Assembly: GCA_019246455.1 (NCBI GenBank)
Contig: JAFAQJ010000277.1
Span: 1 to 17,777 of the forward strand
DNA: 17,777 bases
Origin: Pseudolabrys sp.
GTDB taxonomy: Bacteria; Pseudomonadota; Alphaproteobacteria; Rhizobiales; Xanthobacteraceae
Direction of reading: 5' to 3'
Of the stretch, positions 6,524-14,662 are shown piece after piece (the stretch's first letter is position 1; each line of letters opens with the position of its first letter). The translations under genes and the position numbers were made by a program. The notes below the pieces were generated by a model. It saw nothing but the letters and a program-made list of their open reading frames with translations, had not been told where the DNA came from and did no database searches.

Positions 6524-7252
6524 ATGGCGCAGCAACCGGTTCTTCTCATCCTCCATCAGGAACATTCCTCGCCCGGCCGGGTCGGACAGACTTTGTCGCG
6601 CCTCGGCTACCCGCTCGATATCCGCCGCCCGCGCTTCGGCGATCCGCTGCCCGAGACAATGGACGAGCACGCCGGCGCGGTGATTTTCGGCGGACCACAG
6701 AGCGCCAATGACGAGGAAGAATTCGTCAAGCACGAGATTGACTGGATCGGCGTGCCGCTGCGCGACCAGAAGCCTTATCTCGGCATCTGTCTCGGCGCGC
6801 AGATGATGGCGAAGCATCTCGGCGCCAAGGTCTATCCGCATCCGCAGGGCCGTGCCGAAGTCGGCTATTACCCGATCCGGCCGACCCAGGCCGGGCTCGC
6901 GGTGTGCACGGAATGGCCCGACCACGTCTACCAGTGGCATCGCGAAGGCTTCGAATTGCCGGGTGGTTGCGAGCTGCTCGCCGAAGGCGACGCTTTTTCG
7001 GTGCAGGCGTTCCGCCATCGCACCGGTTACGCGCTGCAATTCCATCCCGAAGTAACGCACGCGATGATGTATCGCTGGCTCACGCGCGGCGCGCATCGCA
7101 TGGAATTGCCGGGCGCCAAGCAGCGGCACGAGCACATCGCCGACCGCGCCGTGCACGATCTCGCGTCGCACAAGTGGCTGGCGGCGTTCATCCACCGCTG
7201 GCTCGGGCTGAAGAGCGAAGCAGCGCCCGCCGCCGCGGCGGCGGCCGAGTGA
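6524..7252 (+). CDS. Class I glutamine amidotransferase (GuaA-amidotransferase-like, stand-alone)
   Basis: 242-aa stand-alone GATase domain, which hydrolyses glutamine (or a gamma-glutamyl compound) through a Cys-His-Glu triad. The nucleophile elbow is GICLGAQ with C89, and the other residues are H174 and E176 in QFHPEV. An oxyanion-type FGGPQS segment is at 55-60. The lack of an attached synthetase domain and the COG0518-like layout fit uncharacterised GMP-synthase-amidotransferase-like proteins, some of which degrade gamma-glutamylated amines; which reaction applies here is unknown. The C-terminus is an Ala-rich tail (AAPAAAAAAE). There is no strong ribosome site before the ATG; GGGACC lies nearby. 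The stop TGA directly abuts the convergent hydrolase gene's stop. Confidence 0.9.
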   Translation: MAQQPVLLILHQEHSSPGRVGQTLSRLGYPLDIRRPRFGDPLPETMDEHAGAVIFGGPQSANDEEEFVKHEIDWIGVPLRDQKPYLGICLGAQMMAKHLGAKVYPHPQGRAEVGYYPIRPTQAGLAVCTEWPDHVYQWHREGFELPGGCELLAEGDAFSVQAFRHRTGYALQFHPEVTHAMMYRWLTRGAHRMELPGAKQRHEHIADRAVHDLASHKWLAAFIHRWLGLKSEAAPAAAAAAE

Positions 7253-8398
7253 TCACCGTGCCAGAAATTCCCCGATCTTGTCGCCGGCCGGGCTGATGGC
7301 GAGCACGCCATTGAGATGGCCGTAGGGACCGGTGATCGTCATCGTTTCGGCCTTCGGCATCTTCTTGGCGCCGTCTTCGACGGTCGGCGCGTAGAACACC
7401 AGATCGGTCGAAGAATAGATCACGAGAGCGGGCACGGTGATCTTGGCGGGATCGACGCTCGCCAACTGGTTGGCCTTGATGAGATACAGGAAGTGGTTGG
7501 CGTCCGACGTCTTGGCACGCGCCATGCCGGCCGCATCGAGCGTCGCCTGAATCTTGAACTTGTTGTCGAACGCCGCTGCCGGATCTTTGCTGGCATCGGC
7601 GGGACCGCCTTGCGTGCTGATCGCCCATTGATCGTGATTGGCGTGCAGCGACACGACCTTCAATGCGGCGGCCAGCCCCTCAACCGGCGGCTCTTTGCCG
7701 TAGTAATCGCCGCCATTCCATTTGGCGTCGACCTTGATCGGCGCCGCCCACACGTCAAGCCAGCCAGTCAGGAACGGGTCGGGCTGCGCCGCCGCGACGA
7801 CGGCGACGATGCGGTCGACCTTGTCGGGATAGCTTGCCGCCCATTCATAGGCTTGCAGGCCGCCCATCGAGGCGCCGACCACGGCGCGCAACCTCTTGAT
7901 GCCGAGGCTTTCAATGAGCTTCGTCTGGACGTTCACGAAGTCTTTGATGCTCACGACCGGAAAGCTCATGCCGTACGGCTTGCCGGTATCAGGATTGATG
8001 CTGGCCGGCCCGGTCGTCGTGACGTTCGGCGCGTTGACGTTGAGATTGACCAGCGTATCGGACGATAGAACGTAATATTTGTCGGTGTCGATCGCCTTGC
8101 TGGGTCCGATAATGCTGTTCCAGTAACCCGGCGCGGCGTCGCTCGCGGCATATTTGCCGAAGGCGTGGCTGGTGCCGGAGAAGAAGTGCGTGATCAGAAT
8201 CGCGTTCGATTTGTCGGCGTTGAGCGTGCCGTAGGCTTCCCAGCCGACTTTGACGTTCTTTATCGTGGCGCCGCCCGCCGTCGTGTAGCTCGGCAATTCG
8301 AAGATCTTCTTCTCGAGGATCGGATCGGCGGGCTGCGCCAGGGCCGCAGAGATCGACAGCAGCAGCGTGGCTGCGAGAGCGAGAACGCGAGCGAACAT
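7253..8398 (-). CDS. Exported alpha/beta hydrolase, homoserine O-acetyltransferase (MetX)-like
   Basis: 381-aa alpha/beta-fold protein with a Sec signal peptide (FARVLALAATLLLSISAALA, then QPAD from about residue 22), so it should be periplasmic or secreted. It has the MetX-like layout: oxyanion region THFFSGTSHAF (70-80), nucleophile elbow GASMGG with S177, D332 in YSSTDLVF and H361 in GPYGHLNG, a complete triad. Cytosolic MetX acetylates homoserine with acetyl-CoA, a cofactor absent from the periplasm, so this is probably a hydrolase (esterase or amidase) rather than a methionine enzyme. The start at 8396-8398 is chosen because GGGAGG lies six bases upstream and the signal peptide begins there; an in-frame start 135 bases upstream would bury it. 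It is convergent with the amidotransferase and divergent from the PEP-mutase-like gene. Confidence 0.9.
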   Translation of the reverse strand: MFARVLALAATLLLSISAALAQPADPILEKKIFELPSYTTAGGATIKNVKVGWEAYGTLNADKSNAILITHFFSGTSHAFGKYAASDAAPGYWNSIIGPSKAIDTDKYYVLSSDTLVNLNVNAPNVTTTGPASINPDTGKPYGMSFPVVSIKDFVNVQTKLIESLGIKRLRAVVGASMGGLQAYEWAASYPDKVDRIVAVVAAAQPDPFLTGWLDVWAAPIKVDAKWNGGDYYGKEPPVEGLAAALKVVSLHANHDQWAISTQGGPADASKDPAAAFDNKFKIQATLDAAGMARAKTSDANHFLYLIKANQLASVDPAKITVPALVIYSSTDLVFYAPTVEDGAKKMPKAETMTITGPYGHLNGVLAISPAGDKIGEFLAR

Positions 8399-8520
8399 GG
8401 CAGCCTCCCGGATTATTTGCGGCGAGGTTAGCAGCCCGGATTTTTCGCGCAACGCGCCAAAATGGAGAACCTGCGACCCTACTTGCACAACCGCCTCCGG
8501 CAGGCGAACGTCGCCGCCGC

Positions 8521-9405
8521 ATGAGCATCCCATCCAAAGCTGCGGCGCTGCGCGCGCTGCATTCCTCGCAGAAACCGCTCGTCAGTCCGCTGGCACATGA
8601 TGCGCTGTCGGCGCGCCTGATCGAGCAAGCCGGGTTCAAGACCTACAATATCGGCGGCAACGCGATGCTTGCGGCGCGCTACGCGCTGCCCGATCTTGGC
8701 ATCGCCGCACTCGGCGAAATGACGGATGGCATCCGCGACATCGTCAGGGCCAGCGATCTACCCTGCATCGCCGACGGCGACGACGGCTACGGCGACGTCA
8801 AAAGCGTTGCGCGCATGGTCGAGGTCTACGAGTCGATGGGCGTCGCAGGCTTGCTGCTCGAAGACCAGTTGCGCGAAGGCAAGCAGCCCGGCGCAGCCAC
8901 CGCGCGCGGCGTCGCGCCGATCGACATGTTCGACAAGAAATTGCGCGCCGCGATGGACGCACGGCGCGACAAGGATTTCGTCATCATCGGCCGCACGGAT
9001 TCGTTCGGTGCGGTCGGCATGGACGAGGCGCTGCGCCGCGGCGAGCGCTTCCTGAAGCTTGGTGTGGACGCGGTGTTCCTCGCCGGACTGAAGACGGTGG
9101 CGGACTACGAGAGAGTCGGCGCGGCGTTTAAGGGCCAATGGAACGCGGCGGCGATCTTTCAGGACACGGACACGCCGTGGCTGTCGCCCGGCGAGCTTTA
9201 CGCGATGGGTTTTTCGCAGATCGCCTATCCGAACCTGTTGATCGGTCGCGTTGCAAAAGCAGTGGAGCAAGGGCTGTCGCGGCTTTCCGACTTTGCGGCG
9301 GGCAACGTGAAAGCGTTCAAGGACACCGAGAGCGAGTTGGCGCTCGGCAGCCTGCGCAAGGCTGTCCGCACGGAGCGCTGGAGTGGGCTCGAAACGAAAT
9401 ACTGA
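8521..9405 (+). CDS. Isocitrate lyase/PEP mutase superfamily protein (oxaloacetate decarboxylase-like)
   Basis: 294-aa TIM-barrel enzyme of the PEP mutase/isocitrate lyase superfamily, which makes or breaks C-C or C-P bonds at 2-oxo acids using Mg2+. The metal and substrate motifs are ADGDDGYGD (84-92), EDQ (114-116) and GRTDS (157-161). The KRCGH loop that carries the catalytic cysteine of isocitrate and methylisocitrate lyases is absent (EGKQPGA follows EDQ), which argues against those activities and for oxaloacetate decarboxylase, a related lyase or a phosphonomutase-like enzyme. The length fits the family. The N-terminus aligns with the usual LRAL...P...HDALSARLIEQAGF opening, supporting the ATG at 8521 although its ribosome site is weak. 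It is divergent from the hydrolase across 122 bp. No phosphonate genes are nearby. Confidence 0.9.
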   Translation: MSIPSKAAALRALHSSQKPLVSPLAHDALSARLIEQAGFKTYNIGGNAMLAARYALPDLGIAALGEMTDGIRDIVRASDLPCIADGDDGYGDVKSVARMVEVYESMGVAGLLLEDQLREGKQPGAATARGVAPIDMFDKKLRAAMDARRDKDFVIIGRTDSFGAVGMDEALRRGERFLKLGVDAVFLAGLKTVADYERVGAAFKGQWNAAAIFQDTDTPWLSPGELYAMGFSQIAYPNLLIGRVAKAVEQGLSRLSDFAAGNVKAFKDTESELALGSLRKAVRTERWSGLETKY

Positions 9406-9409
9406 AATG

Positions 9410-9433
9410 AAAACGCCCGCCATTGCGGCGGGC
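9410..9433 (-). terminator. Intrinsic terminator of tRNA-Ala
   Basis: Hairpin arms GCCCGCC (9415-9421) and GGCGGGC (9427-9433) with loop ATTGC. On the minus strand the stem is followed by GTTTTCATTTC, a short U-run, 12 bases past the tRNA 3' end. On the plus strand it is followed only by ATTCTCT, so it is weak for the PEP-mutase-like gene. Confidence 0.75.
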
Positions 9434-9444
9434 ATTCTCTGGAC

Positions 9445-9520
9445 TGGTGGAGCTGAGGGGATTTGAACCCCTGACCTCCTCATTGCGAACGAGGCGCTCT
9501 CCCAACTGAGCTACAGCCCC
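9445..9520 (-). tRNA. tRNA-Ala(CGC)
   Basis: Read on the minus strand, this 76-nt gene folds fully: acceptor GGGGCTG/CAGCTCC, D arm with TAGCTCAGTTGGGAGAGC, anticodon arm CCTCG-TTCGCAA-TGAGG, and a T arm with GGTTCAAATCC. The loop TTCGCAA gives anticodon CGC, reading the alanine codon GCG. Acceptor pair 3:70 is G:U, the classic alanine identity element, and the CCA end is encoded (9445-9447). It has its own promoter and terminator. Eight bases on each side form a perfect inverted repeat. Confidence 0.97.
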
Positions 9521-9535
9521 GTCCAGAGTGCGCGG

Positions 9536-9564
9536 GATTTACGGCGGGGGGTGTAGGCTGTCAA
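9536..9564 (-). promoter_or_regulatory. Sigma-70 type promoter of tRNA-Ala
   Basis: On the minus strand there is an exact -35 TTGACA (9559-9564), a 17-base spacer and -10 TAAATC (9536-9541). The predicted start of transcription is near 9529, giving a leader of about 8-9 bases before the mature 5' end, as usual for tRNA operons. Confidence 0.8.
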
Positions 9565-9667
9565 GGATAGCCCATTCGGCGGCCTTTAAGACCATCGCGC
9601 GGTTCCGCCCCCTTTTCCTGCGCCGCGCCAGCGGCTATTCAAGCGGCAGTGGCGACGGAGCGGTTTC

Positions 9668-9958
9668 ATGAATCCATTTCTTTGGCTCGTTGATACGATC
9701 ATCACGCTCTACATCTGGATCCTGATCGCGGCGGCGGTGCTGTCGTGGCTGATCGCCTTCAATGTCGTCAATTCGCGCAGCCCCGTCGTCGCCAATATCG
9801 GCGAATTCCTTTATCGCGTGACTGAACCGGTGTTGCGTCCGATCCGCAGCATCCTGCCCAACCTCGGCGGCATCGACATCTCGCCGGTGATCCTGATCAT
9901 CGGGCTGCTGTTCCTCAAGCAGCTGATCTTCTGGCTCTACGTTCAAATTTTCCTCTAG
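9668..9958 (+). CDS. yggT: YggT family membrane protein
   Basis: 96-aa integral membrane protein of the YggT/YlmG family. It has two hydrophobic segments (about residues 8-30 and 72-94), with the family's conserved loop between them ([24 protein letters not shown], residues about 52-75), in which ...P.LRP.R...P.GG.D.SP is diagnostic. YggT relatives in Gram-positives and chloroplasts act in division or envelope organisation; in alphaproteobacteria the role is not settled. The ATG has GGAG seven bases upstream. It is the first gene of a run with DUF167 (abutting) and folD (22 bp further). E. coli YggT carries two such repeats, whereas this is the single-repeat form. Confidence 0.93.
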   Translation: MNPFLWLVDTIITLYIWILIAAAVLSWLIAFNVVNSRSPVVANIGEFLYRVTEPVLRPIRSILPNLGGIDISPVILIIGLLFLKQLIFWLYVQIFL

Positions 9959-10285
9959 GTGACAGCTTCCGTGCGGCCTTGGGCTGTGACGCCGGACGGC
10001 GTGACGGTCGCCGTGCGTCTCACGCCGAAAGGCGGGCGCGACCAAATCGATGGTGTCGAGCAACTGGCCGACGGACGCGCCGTGCTGAAAGCGCGGGTGC
10101 GCGCCGCGCCAAGCGAGGGCGAGGCCAACGCCGCTTTGGGCCAACTGCTGGCCAAGGCGCTCGGTGTCCCACCACGCGATGTCGCCCTCGCATCGGGCGT
10201 GACGGGCCGGGTGAAGCGGCTGACGATTTCGGGCGACGGCCCAACGCTCGCGGCGGCGCTGGAGAAGATTTGCGGTTCGCGCTAA
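9959..10285 (+). CDS. DUF167 (YggU) family protein
   Basis: 108-aa small cytoplasmic protein of the DUF167/YggU family. It shows the conserved pattern [12 protein letters not shown] near residues 19-30 and [17 protein letters not shown] near 44-60, followed by a V...SG..GR.K.L..SG pattern, which is the family signature. The molecular role is unknown. The gene begins with GTG directly after the TAG of yggT (no intervening base), so translation is almost certainly coupled. YggT-YggU neighbourhood is conserved widely in proteobacteria. Confidence 0.9.
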   Translation: MTASVRPWAVTPDGVTVAVRLTPKGGRDQIDGVEQLADGRAVLKARVRAAPSEGEANAALGQLLAKALGVPPRDVALASGVTGRVKRLTISGDGPTLAAALEKICGSR

Positions 10286-10306
10286 GGACGGCGCAAAAGG
10301 ACGGCG
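10284..10306 (+). repeat. Tandem repeat of the folD ribosome-site block
   Basis: AAGGACGGCG occurs twice, at 10284-10293 and 10297-10306, period 13. The second copy supplies AAGGA to the folD ATG at 10308; the first overlaps the DUF167 stop codon. Confidence 0.6.
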
Positions 10307-10307
10307 T

Positions 10308-11189
10308 ATGACGGCACGCATTATTGACGGCAAGGCGGAAGCCGCGGTGCTGCGCGGCAAAATCGCGGCGGCGGTCGCCCAGCTCAAGGCGGCGCATGGG
10401 GTGACGCCGGGGCTTGCGGTCGTTCTGGTCGGCCAAAATCCGGCCAGCGAAGTCTACGTCAAGAGCAAGTCGAAGGCGGTGGTCGAGGCCGGCATGCGAC
10501 CGTTCGACCACAAATTGCCGGAGACGACGAGCGAGACCGACCTGCTGGCGTTGATCGCGAAGCTCAACGCCGATTCCGCGGTCAACGGCGTCCTGGTGCA
10601 GCTGCCGCTGCCGCCTCAAATCGACAGTGCCAAGGTGATTGCGGCGATCGATCCGAATAAGGACGTCGACGGCTTCCATCCAGTCAATGTCGGGCGGCTA
10701 TCGAGCGGTCTGCCGTCACTGGTGCCATGCACGCCGTTTGGCTGCGTCCTACTAGCGAAAACCGTGCATTCCTCGCTTGCCGGGATGGAGGCCGTGGTGG
10801 TCGGCCGCTCTAACATCGTCGGCAAGCCGGTTGCCCAGCTGCTGCTGGCCGAAAACGCGACCGTAACCATCGCGCACTCCAGGACCAAGGATTTGCCATC
10901 CGTATGCCGCCGCGCCGACATTCTGGTCGCGGCCATTGGCAAGCCGGAGATGGTGCAGCCGGACTGGATCAAGCCCGGTGCGACCGTGATCGATGTCGGC
11001 ATCAACCGCGTGGCCGGTGAGGGCGGCAAATCGAAAATCGTCGGCGACGTGTCAGCGAATGCAGCTCAGGTTGCCGGTGTGCTCACGCCCGTGCCGGGTG
11101 GCGTCGGGCCGATGACGATCGCATGCCTGATCCTCAATACGCTGCGTGCGGCCTGCATGCAGCGCGGATTGCCGGAGCCGAAAATATAA
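10308..11189 (+). CDS. folD: Methylenetetrahydrofolate dehydrogenase/cyclohydrolase
   Basis: 293-aa bifunctional enzyme that oxidises 5,10-methylene-THF with NADP+ and hydrolyses the 5,10-methenyl-THF formed, giving 10-formyl-THF for purines and formyl-Met-tRNA in the cytoplasm. The catalytic pair is Y50 and K54 in YVKSK, at the same positions as in E. coli FolD. Other signatures are VQLPLP (98-103), [17 protein letters not shown], the Rossmann motif [11 protein letters not shown] and the C-terminal [11 protein letters not shown]. The length matches the family. A Shine-Dalgarno AAGGA lies before the ATG, 22 bp after DUF167, so the three genes probably form one operon. It is convergent with the GNAT gene. 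Confidence 0.98.
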   Translation: MTARIIDGKAEAAVLRGKIAAAVAQLKAAHGVTPGLAVVLVGQNPASEVYVKSKSKAVVEAGMRPFDHKLPETTSETDLLALIAKLNADSAVNGVLVQLPLPPQIDSAKVIAAIDPNKDVDGFHPVNVGRLSSGLPSLVPCTPFGCVLLAKTVHSSLAGMEAVVVGRSNIVGKPVAQLLLAENATVTIAHSRTKDLPSVCRRADILVAAIGKPEMVQPDWIKPGATVIDVGINRVAGEGGKSKIVGDVSANAAQVAGVLTPVPGGVGPMTIACLILNTLRAACMQRGLPEPKI

Positions 11190-11210
11190 ACGCCGGCGTT
11201 TCGCCGGCGT
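11181..11210 (-). terminator. Intrinsic terminator of the GNAT gene (between convergent genes)
   Basis: A 9-bp perfect stem ACGCCGGCG/CGCCGGCGT (11190-11198, 11202-11210) has a TTT loop. On the minus strand it is followed by the T-rich TTATATTTT, 23 bases after the GNAT stop. On the plus strand no T-run follows, though the hairpin may still protect the folD mRNA end. Confidence 0.75.
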
Positions 11211-11233
11211 CCTACATCGAAATTTTCCGAAGT

Positions 11234-11743
11234 TTACGGCTGCCAGGCGTAAGCGACCTTATCGAGCGTCTTGCCACCGAATTTCTCTGACGAGCGGGCG
11301 ACGGCGCGGCCGCCGAGCGCACGGTAAAACTCGACCGCCGGATCGTTGTCCGACAGCGCCCACACGACGAGCGATTTCAAACCGCTTTGCACGAGATCCT
11401 TGCGTGCGGCCGAGAACAGGCGGCGGCCGAAACCGAGCCCCTGATATTCAGGACGCAGGTAGAGTTCGTAGACTTCGCCGTCATAAAACAGGCTCTTCGC
11501 GCGATTGCGCCCGTAATTGGCGTAGCCCGCGATGTGATCGCCGAATTGCAGGAGGCTGATACGGCTGCCTTTGCGGATCGCCGAGTCCCACCAGTCAGGG
11601 CCGCGGCGCGAAATCAGCTTGTCGAGTTCGTTGCCGGGGATGATGCCTTGGTACGCACCGCGCCAGGCTTCGTCATGGGTCGCGGCGACCGCCGTCGCAT
11701 CGGACGGCTTGGCTCGGCGAATCTCAATGACGACCGTGGACAT
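11234..11743 (-). CDS. GNAT family N-acetyltransferase
   Basis: 169-aa GNAT-fold enzyme that moves an acyl group from acetyl-CoA to an amine or protein N-terminus; the target is unknown. The CoA-binding motif A is at about residues 92-110 (LYLRPEYQ then G-L-G-F-G-R-R), with the Q/RxxGxG/A pattern as Q101-x-x-G-F-G-like. Motif B is WALSDNDPAVEFYRALGG (about 128-145). The N-terminal IEIRRAKPSDA strand and AWRGAYQGIIP segment fit a RimI-like GNAT. I place the start at 11741-11743 because the domain begins at once; an upstream ATG at 11785 would add 14 residues. No Shine-Dalgarno is visible. It has its own promoter with a CtrA box and a terminator, so it is monocistronic. Confidence 0.88.
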   Translation of the reverse strand: MSTVVIEIRRAKPSDATAVAATHDEAWRGAYQGIIPGNELDKLISRRGPDWWDSAIRKGSRISLLQFGDHIAGYANYGRNRAKSLFYDGEVYELYLRPEYQGLGFGRRLFSAARKDLVQSGLKSLVVWALSDNDPAVEFYRALGGRAVARSSEKFGGKTLDKVAYAWQP

Positions 11744-11749
11744 GATCGA

Positions 11750-11778
11750 ATACAAGCAACGAACTTTTGGGCCTTCAA
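11750..11778 (-). promoter_or_regulatory. Predicted promoter of the GNAT gene
   Basis: On the minus strand there is a -35-like TTGAAG (11773-11778), a 17-base spacer and -10-like TTGTAT (11750-11755). The match is moderate (4/6 and 3/6), and the predicted start falls on or next to the A of the ATG, which would make a leaderless mRNA. The CtrA box lies ten bases upstream of the -35 element. Confidence 0.4.
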
Positions 11779-11787
11779 GCCCCATGT

Positions 11788-11803
11788 TTAATGATGGGTT
11801 AAC
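11788..11803 (+). promoter_or_regulatory. Full CtrA-type box TTAA-N7-TTAAC
   Basis: The sequence TTAATGATGGGTTAAC matches the alphaproteobacterial CtrA consensus TTAA-N7-TTAAC exactly. It is 45-60 bases upstream of the GNAT start and just upstream of its -35-like element. Binding is inferred from the match, not shown. Confidence 0.6.
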
Positions 11804-11900
11804 GGTGTGGATTACTGGCCACAGGCTGCGGTGGAACGCGCGGTGGCTTCGACACAATTGAATCGTTCGAGACTCGTTTGCGCCGCACGACCGCGGGCGC

Positions 11901-11937
11901 GAAAAATGAAACTCGCGCGTGTGACGGCGCGGGTTTC
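11901..11937 (-). terminator. Intrinsic terminator of typA
   Basis: On the minus strand an 11-bp stem GAAACCCGCGC/GCGCGAGTTTC (one G-U type pair) with an 8-base loop is followed by ATTTTTC. It lies 40 bases after the typA stop. Confidence 0.85.
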
Positions 11938-11977
11938 TGGAGCGAATGCGACAAGTGATTCGCGACTGGAGCGAAAG

Positions 11978-13804
<1,827 letters not shown>

Positions 13805-13835
13805 AGGTAGTCCGAGAATAGGTCTGGAAACAGGA

Positions 13836-13855
13836 CGCGGGCCCAAAGGCCCGCG
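13836..13855. promoter_or_regulatory. Perfect 8-bp hairpin in the typA leader
   Basis: Arms CGCGGGCC (13836-13843) and GGCCCGCG (13848-13855) flank a 4-base loop. It lies only about 4 bases after the predicted typA start of transcription and 31 bases before the ATG. No T-run follows, so it is not a terminator. A role in mRNA stability or cold/heat response is possible but unproven. Confidence 0.6.
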
Positions 13856-13865
13856 ATTCGGCCGG

Positions 13866-13893
13866 AATATAGTCGCGGTTCGCGTCGAAGCAA
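13866..13893 (-). promoter_or_regulatory. Predicted promoter of typA
   Basis: On the minus strand there is a -35 TTGCTT (13888-13893), a 16-base spacer and -10 TATATT (13866-13871). The predicted start of transcription is near 13859, giving a leader of about 55 bases. Confidence 0.6.
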
Positions 13894-13959
13894 CGACAGA
13901 AACCGGGCACAGCATCTATGCGTTAACGCGGACGGGTTGCCTAAAAGCGAGGTTTTTCA

Positions 13960-14250
13960 ATGGCAACGAAACTTTCAACCGAGGCTCGCAAGGCGGCATT
14001 GGGCAAGCTCAAGGGCTGGTCCGAGATTTCAGGCCGTGACGCCATTGCGAAGACCTTCGAATTCAAGGATTTCAACCAGGCCTTCGGCTTCATGACCCGC
14101 GTCGCGCTGGTCGCGGAGAAAATGGATCACCATCCCGAGTGGTTCAATGTCTACAAGAAGGTCGAGGTCACGCTCTCGACCCATGACGCCGGCGGCGTCA
14201 CCGAGCTTGACGTCAAGCTCGCCGAAGCGATGGACAAGATCGCGCGGTAG
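13960..14250 (+). CDS. phhB: 4a-hydroxytetrahydrobiopterin dehydratase (pterin-4a-carbinolamine dehydratase)
   Basis: 96-aa small enzyme that dehydrates 4a-hydroxytetrahydropterin, recycling the cofactor of phenylalanine hydroxylase. The catalytic signature is present: H57-H58-P in [10 protein letters not shown]65, then L72-S-T-H75 and GGVTELD to D84. The three histidines match the active-site histidines of the family. The length is typical. The ATG has AGCGAGG about eight bases upstream. No phenylalanine hydroxylase gene lies in the window, so it could serve one elsewhere or another pterin pathway. DUF1232 follows after 38 bp, probably as one transcript. It is divergent from typA across 155 bp, which holds the palindrome GCGTTAACGC at 13920-13929. 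Confidence 0.94.
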   Translation: MATKLSTEARKAALGKLKGWSEISGRDAIAKTFEFKDFNQAFGFMTRVALVAEKMDHHPEWFNVYKKVEVTLSTHDAGGVTELDVKLAEAMDKIAR

Positions 14251-14288
14251 CTCTTGCGCGGGGGCGATGCCGGGGCCATTTCACGCTC

Positions 14289-14645
14289 ATGGCACGCACG
14301 GCGTTTTGGCAAAGTTCGGACGACGAGGCTGCGGTCCGCCGCGGTTTCTGGCACAAGATCGCGCGGGTCGGCGCCACCCTGCCATTCGCCGAGGATGCGC
14401 TGGCTGCGTATTACTGTGCGTTCGATCGCGACACGCCGTTGCATGTCAAGGCGACGTTGCTCGGCGCGCTGGCGTATTTTGTTCTGCCGTTCGATGCGGT
14501 GCCAGATTTTCTGCCGGTGATCGGCTTCACAGACGATGCGGCGGTGATCGCGACCGCCATCCGGCTTGTGTCTACCCACATTACACCGCTGCATCGCGAC
14601 GCGGCGCGCGACAAGCTCACGGACGTGCTGAAGTCGTCTTCCTGA
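14289..14645 (+). CDS. DUF1232 (YkvA-like) membrane-associated protein
   Basis: 118-aa protein with the DUF1232 core at about residues 55-92: a hydrophobic LLGALAYFVLP followed by FDAVPDFLPVIGFTDDAAV, where P-x-D-x-[IVL]PD-x-[IL]P-x-x-G-x-x-DD is the family hallmark. The hydrophobic stretch suggests a membrane-inserted hairpin. The YkvA family has no settled function in most bacteria. It sits between the pterin dehydratase (38 bp upstream) and a methyltransferase (17 bp downstream) on the same strand, so the three are probably cotranscribed. Plain bacterial start ATG with a weak ribosome site. Confidence 0.88.
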   Translation: MARTAFWQSSDDEAAVRRGFWHKIARVGATLPFAEDALAAYYCAFDRDTPLHVKATLLGALAYFVLPFDAVPDFLPVIGFTDDAAVIATAIRLVSTHITPLHRDAARDKLTDVLKSSS

Positions 14646-14662
14646 TGCGCTAGAAGCGTCGG

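Noticed and set aside
6470..7195. 241-codon minus-strand frame over the glutamine amidotransferase
   Set aside because: The amidotransferase frame has the Cys89/His174/Glu176 triad, and the antisense frame shows no motif.
8758..9505. Minus-strand frames over the PEP-mutase gene and tRNA that read GVQIPSAPP and GSNPLSST
   Set aside because: These are the well-known artefact peptides that result from translating through a tRNA; the real gene here is tRNA-Ala(CGC).
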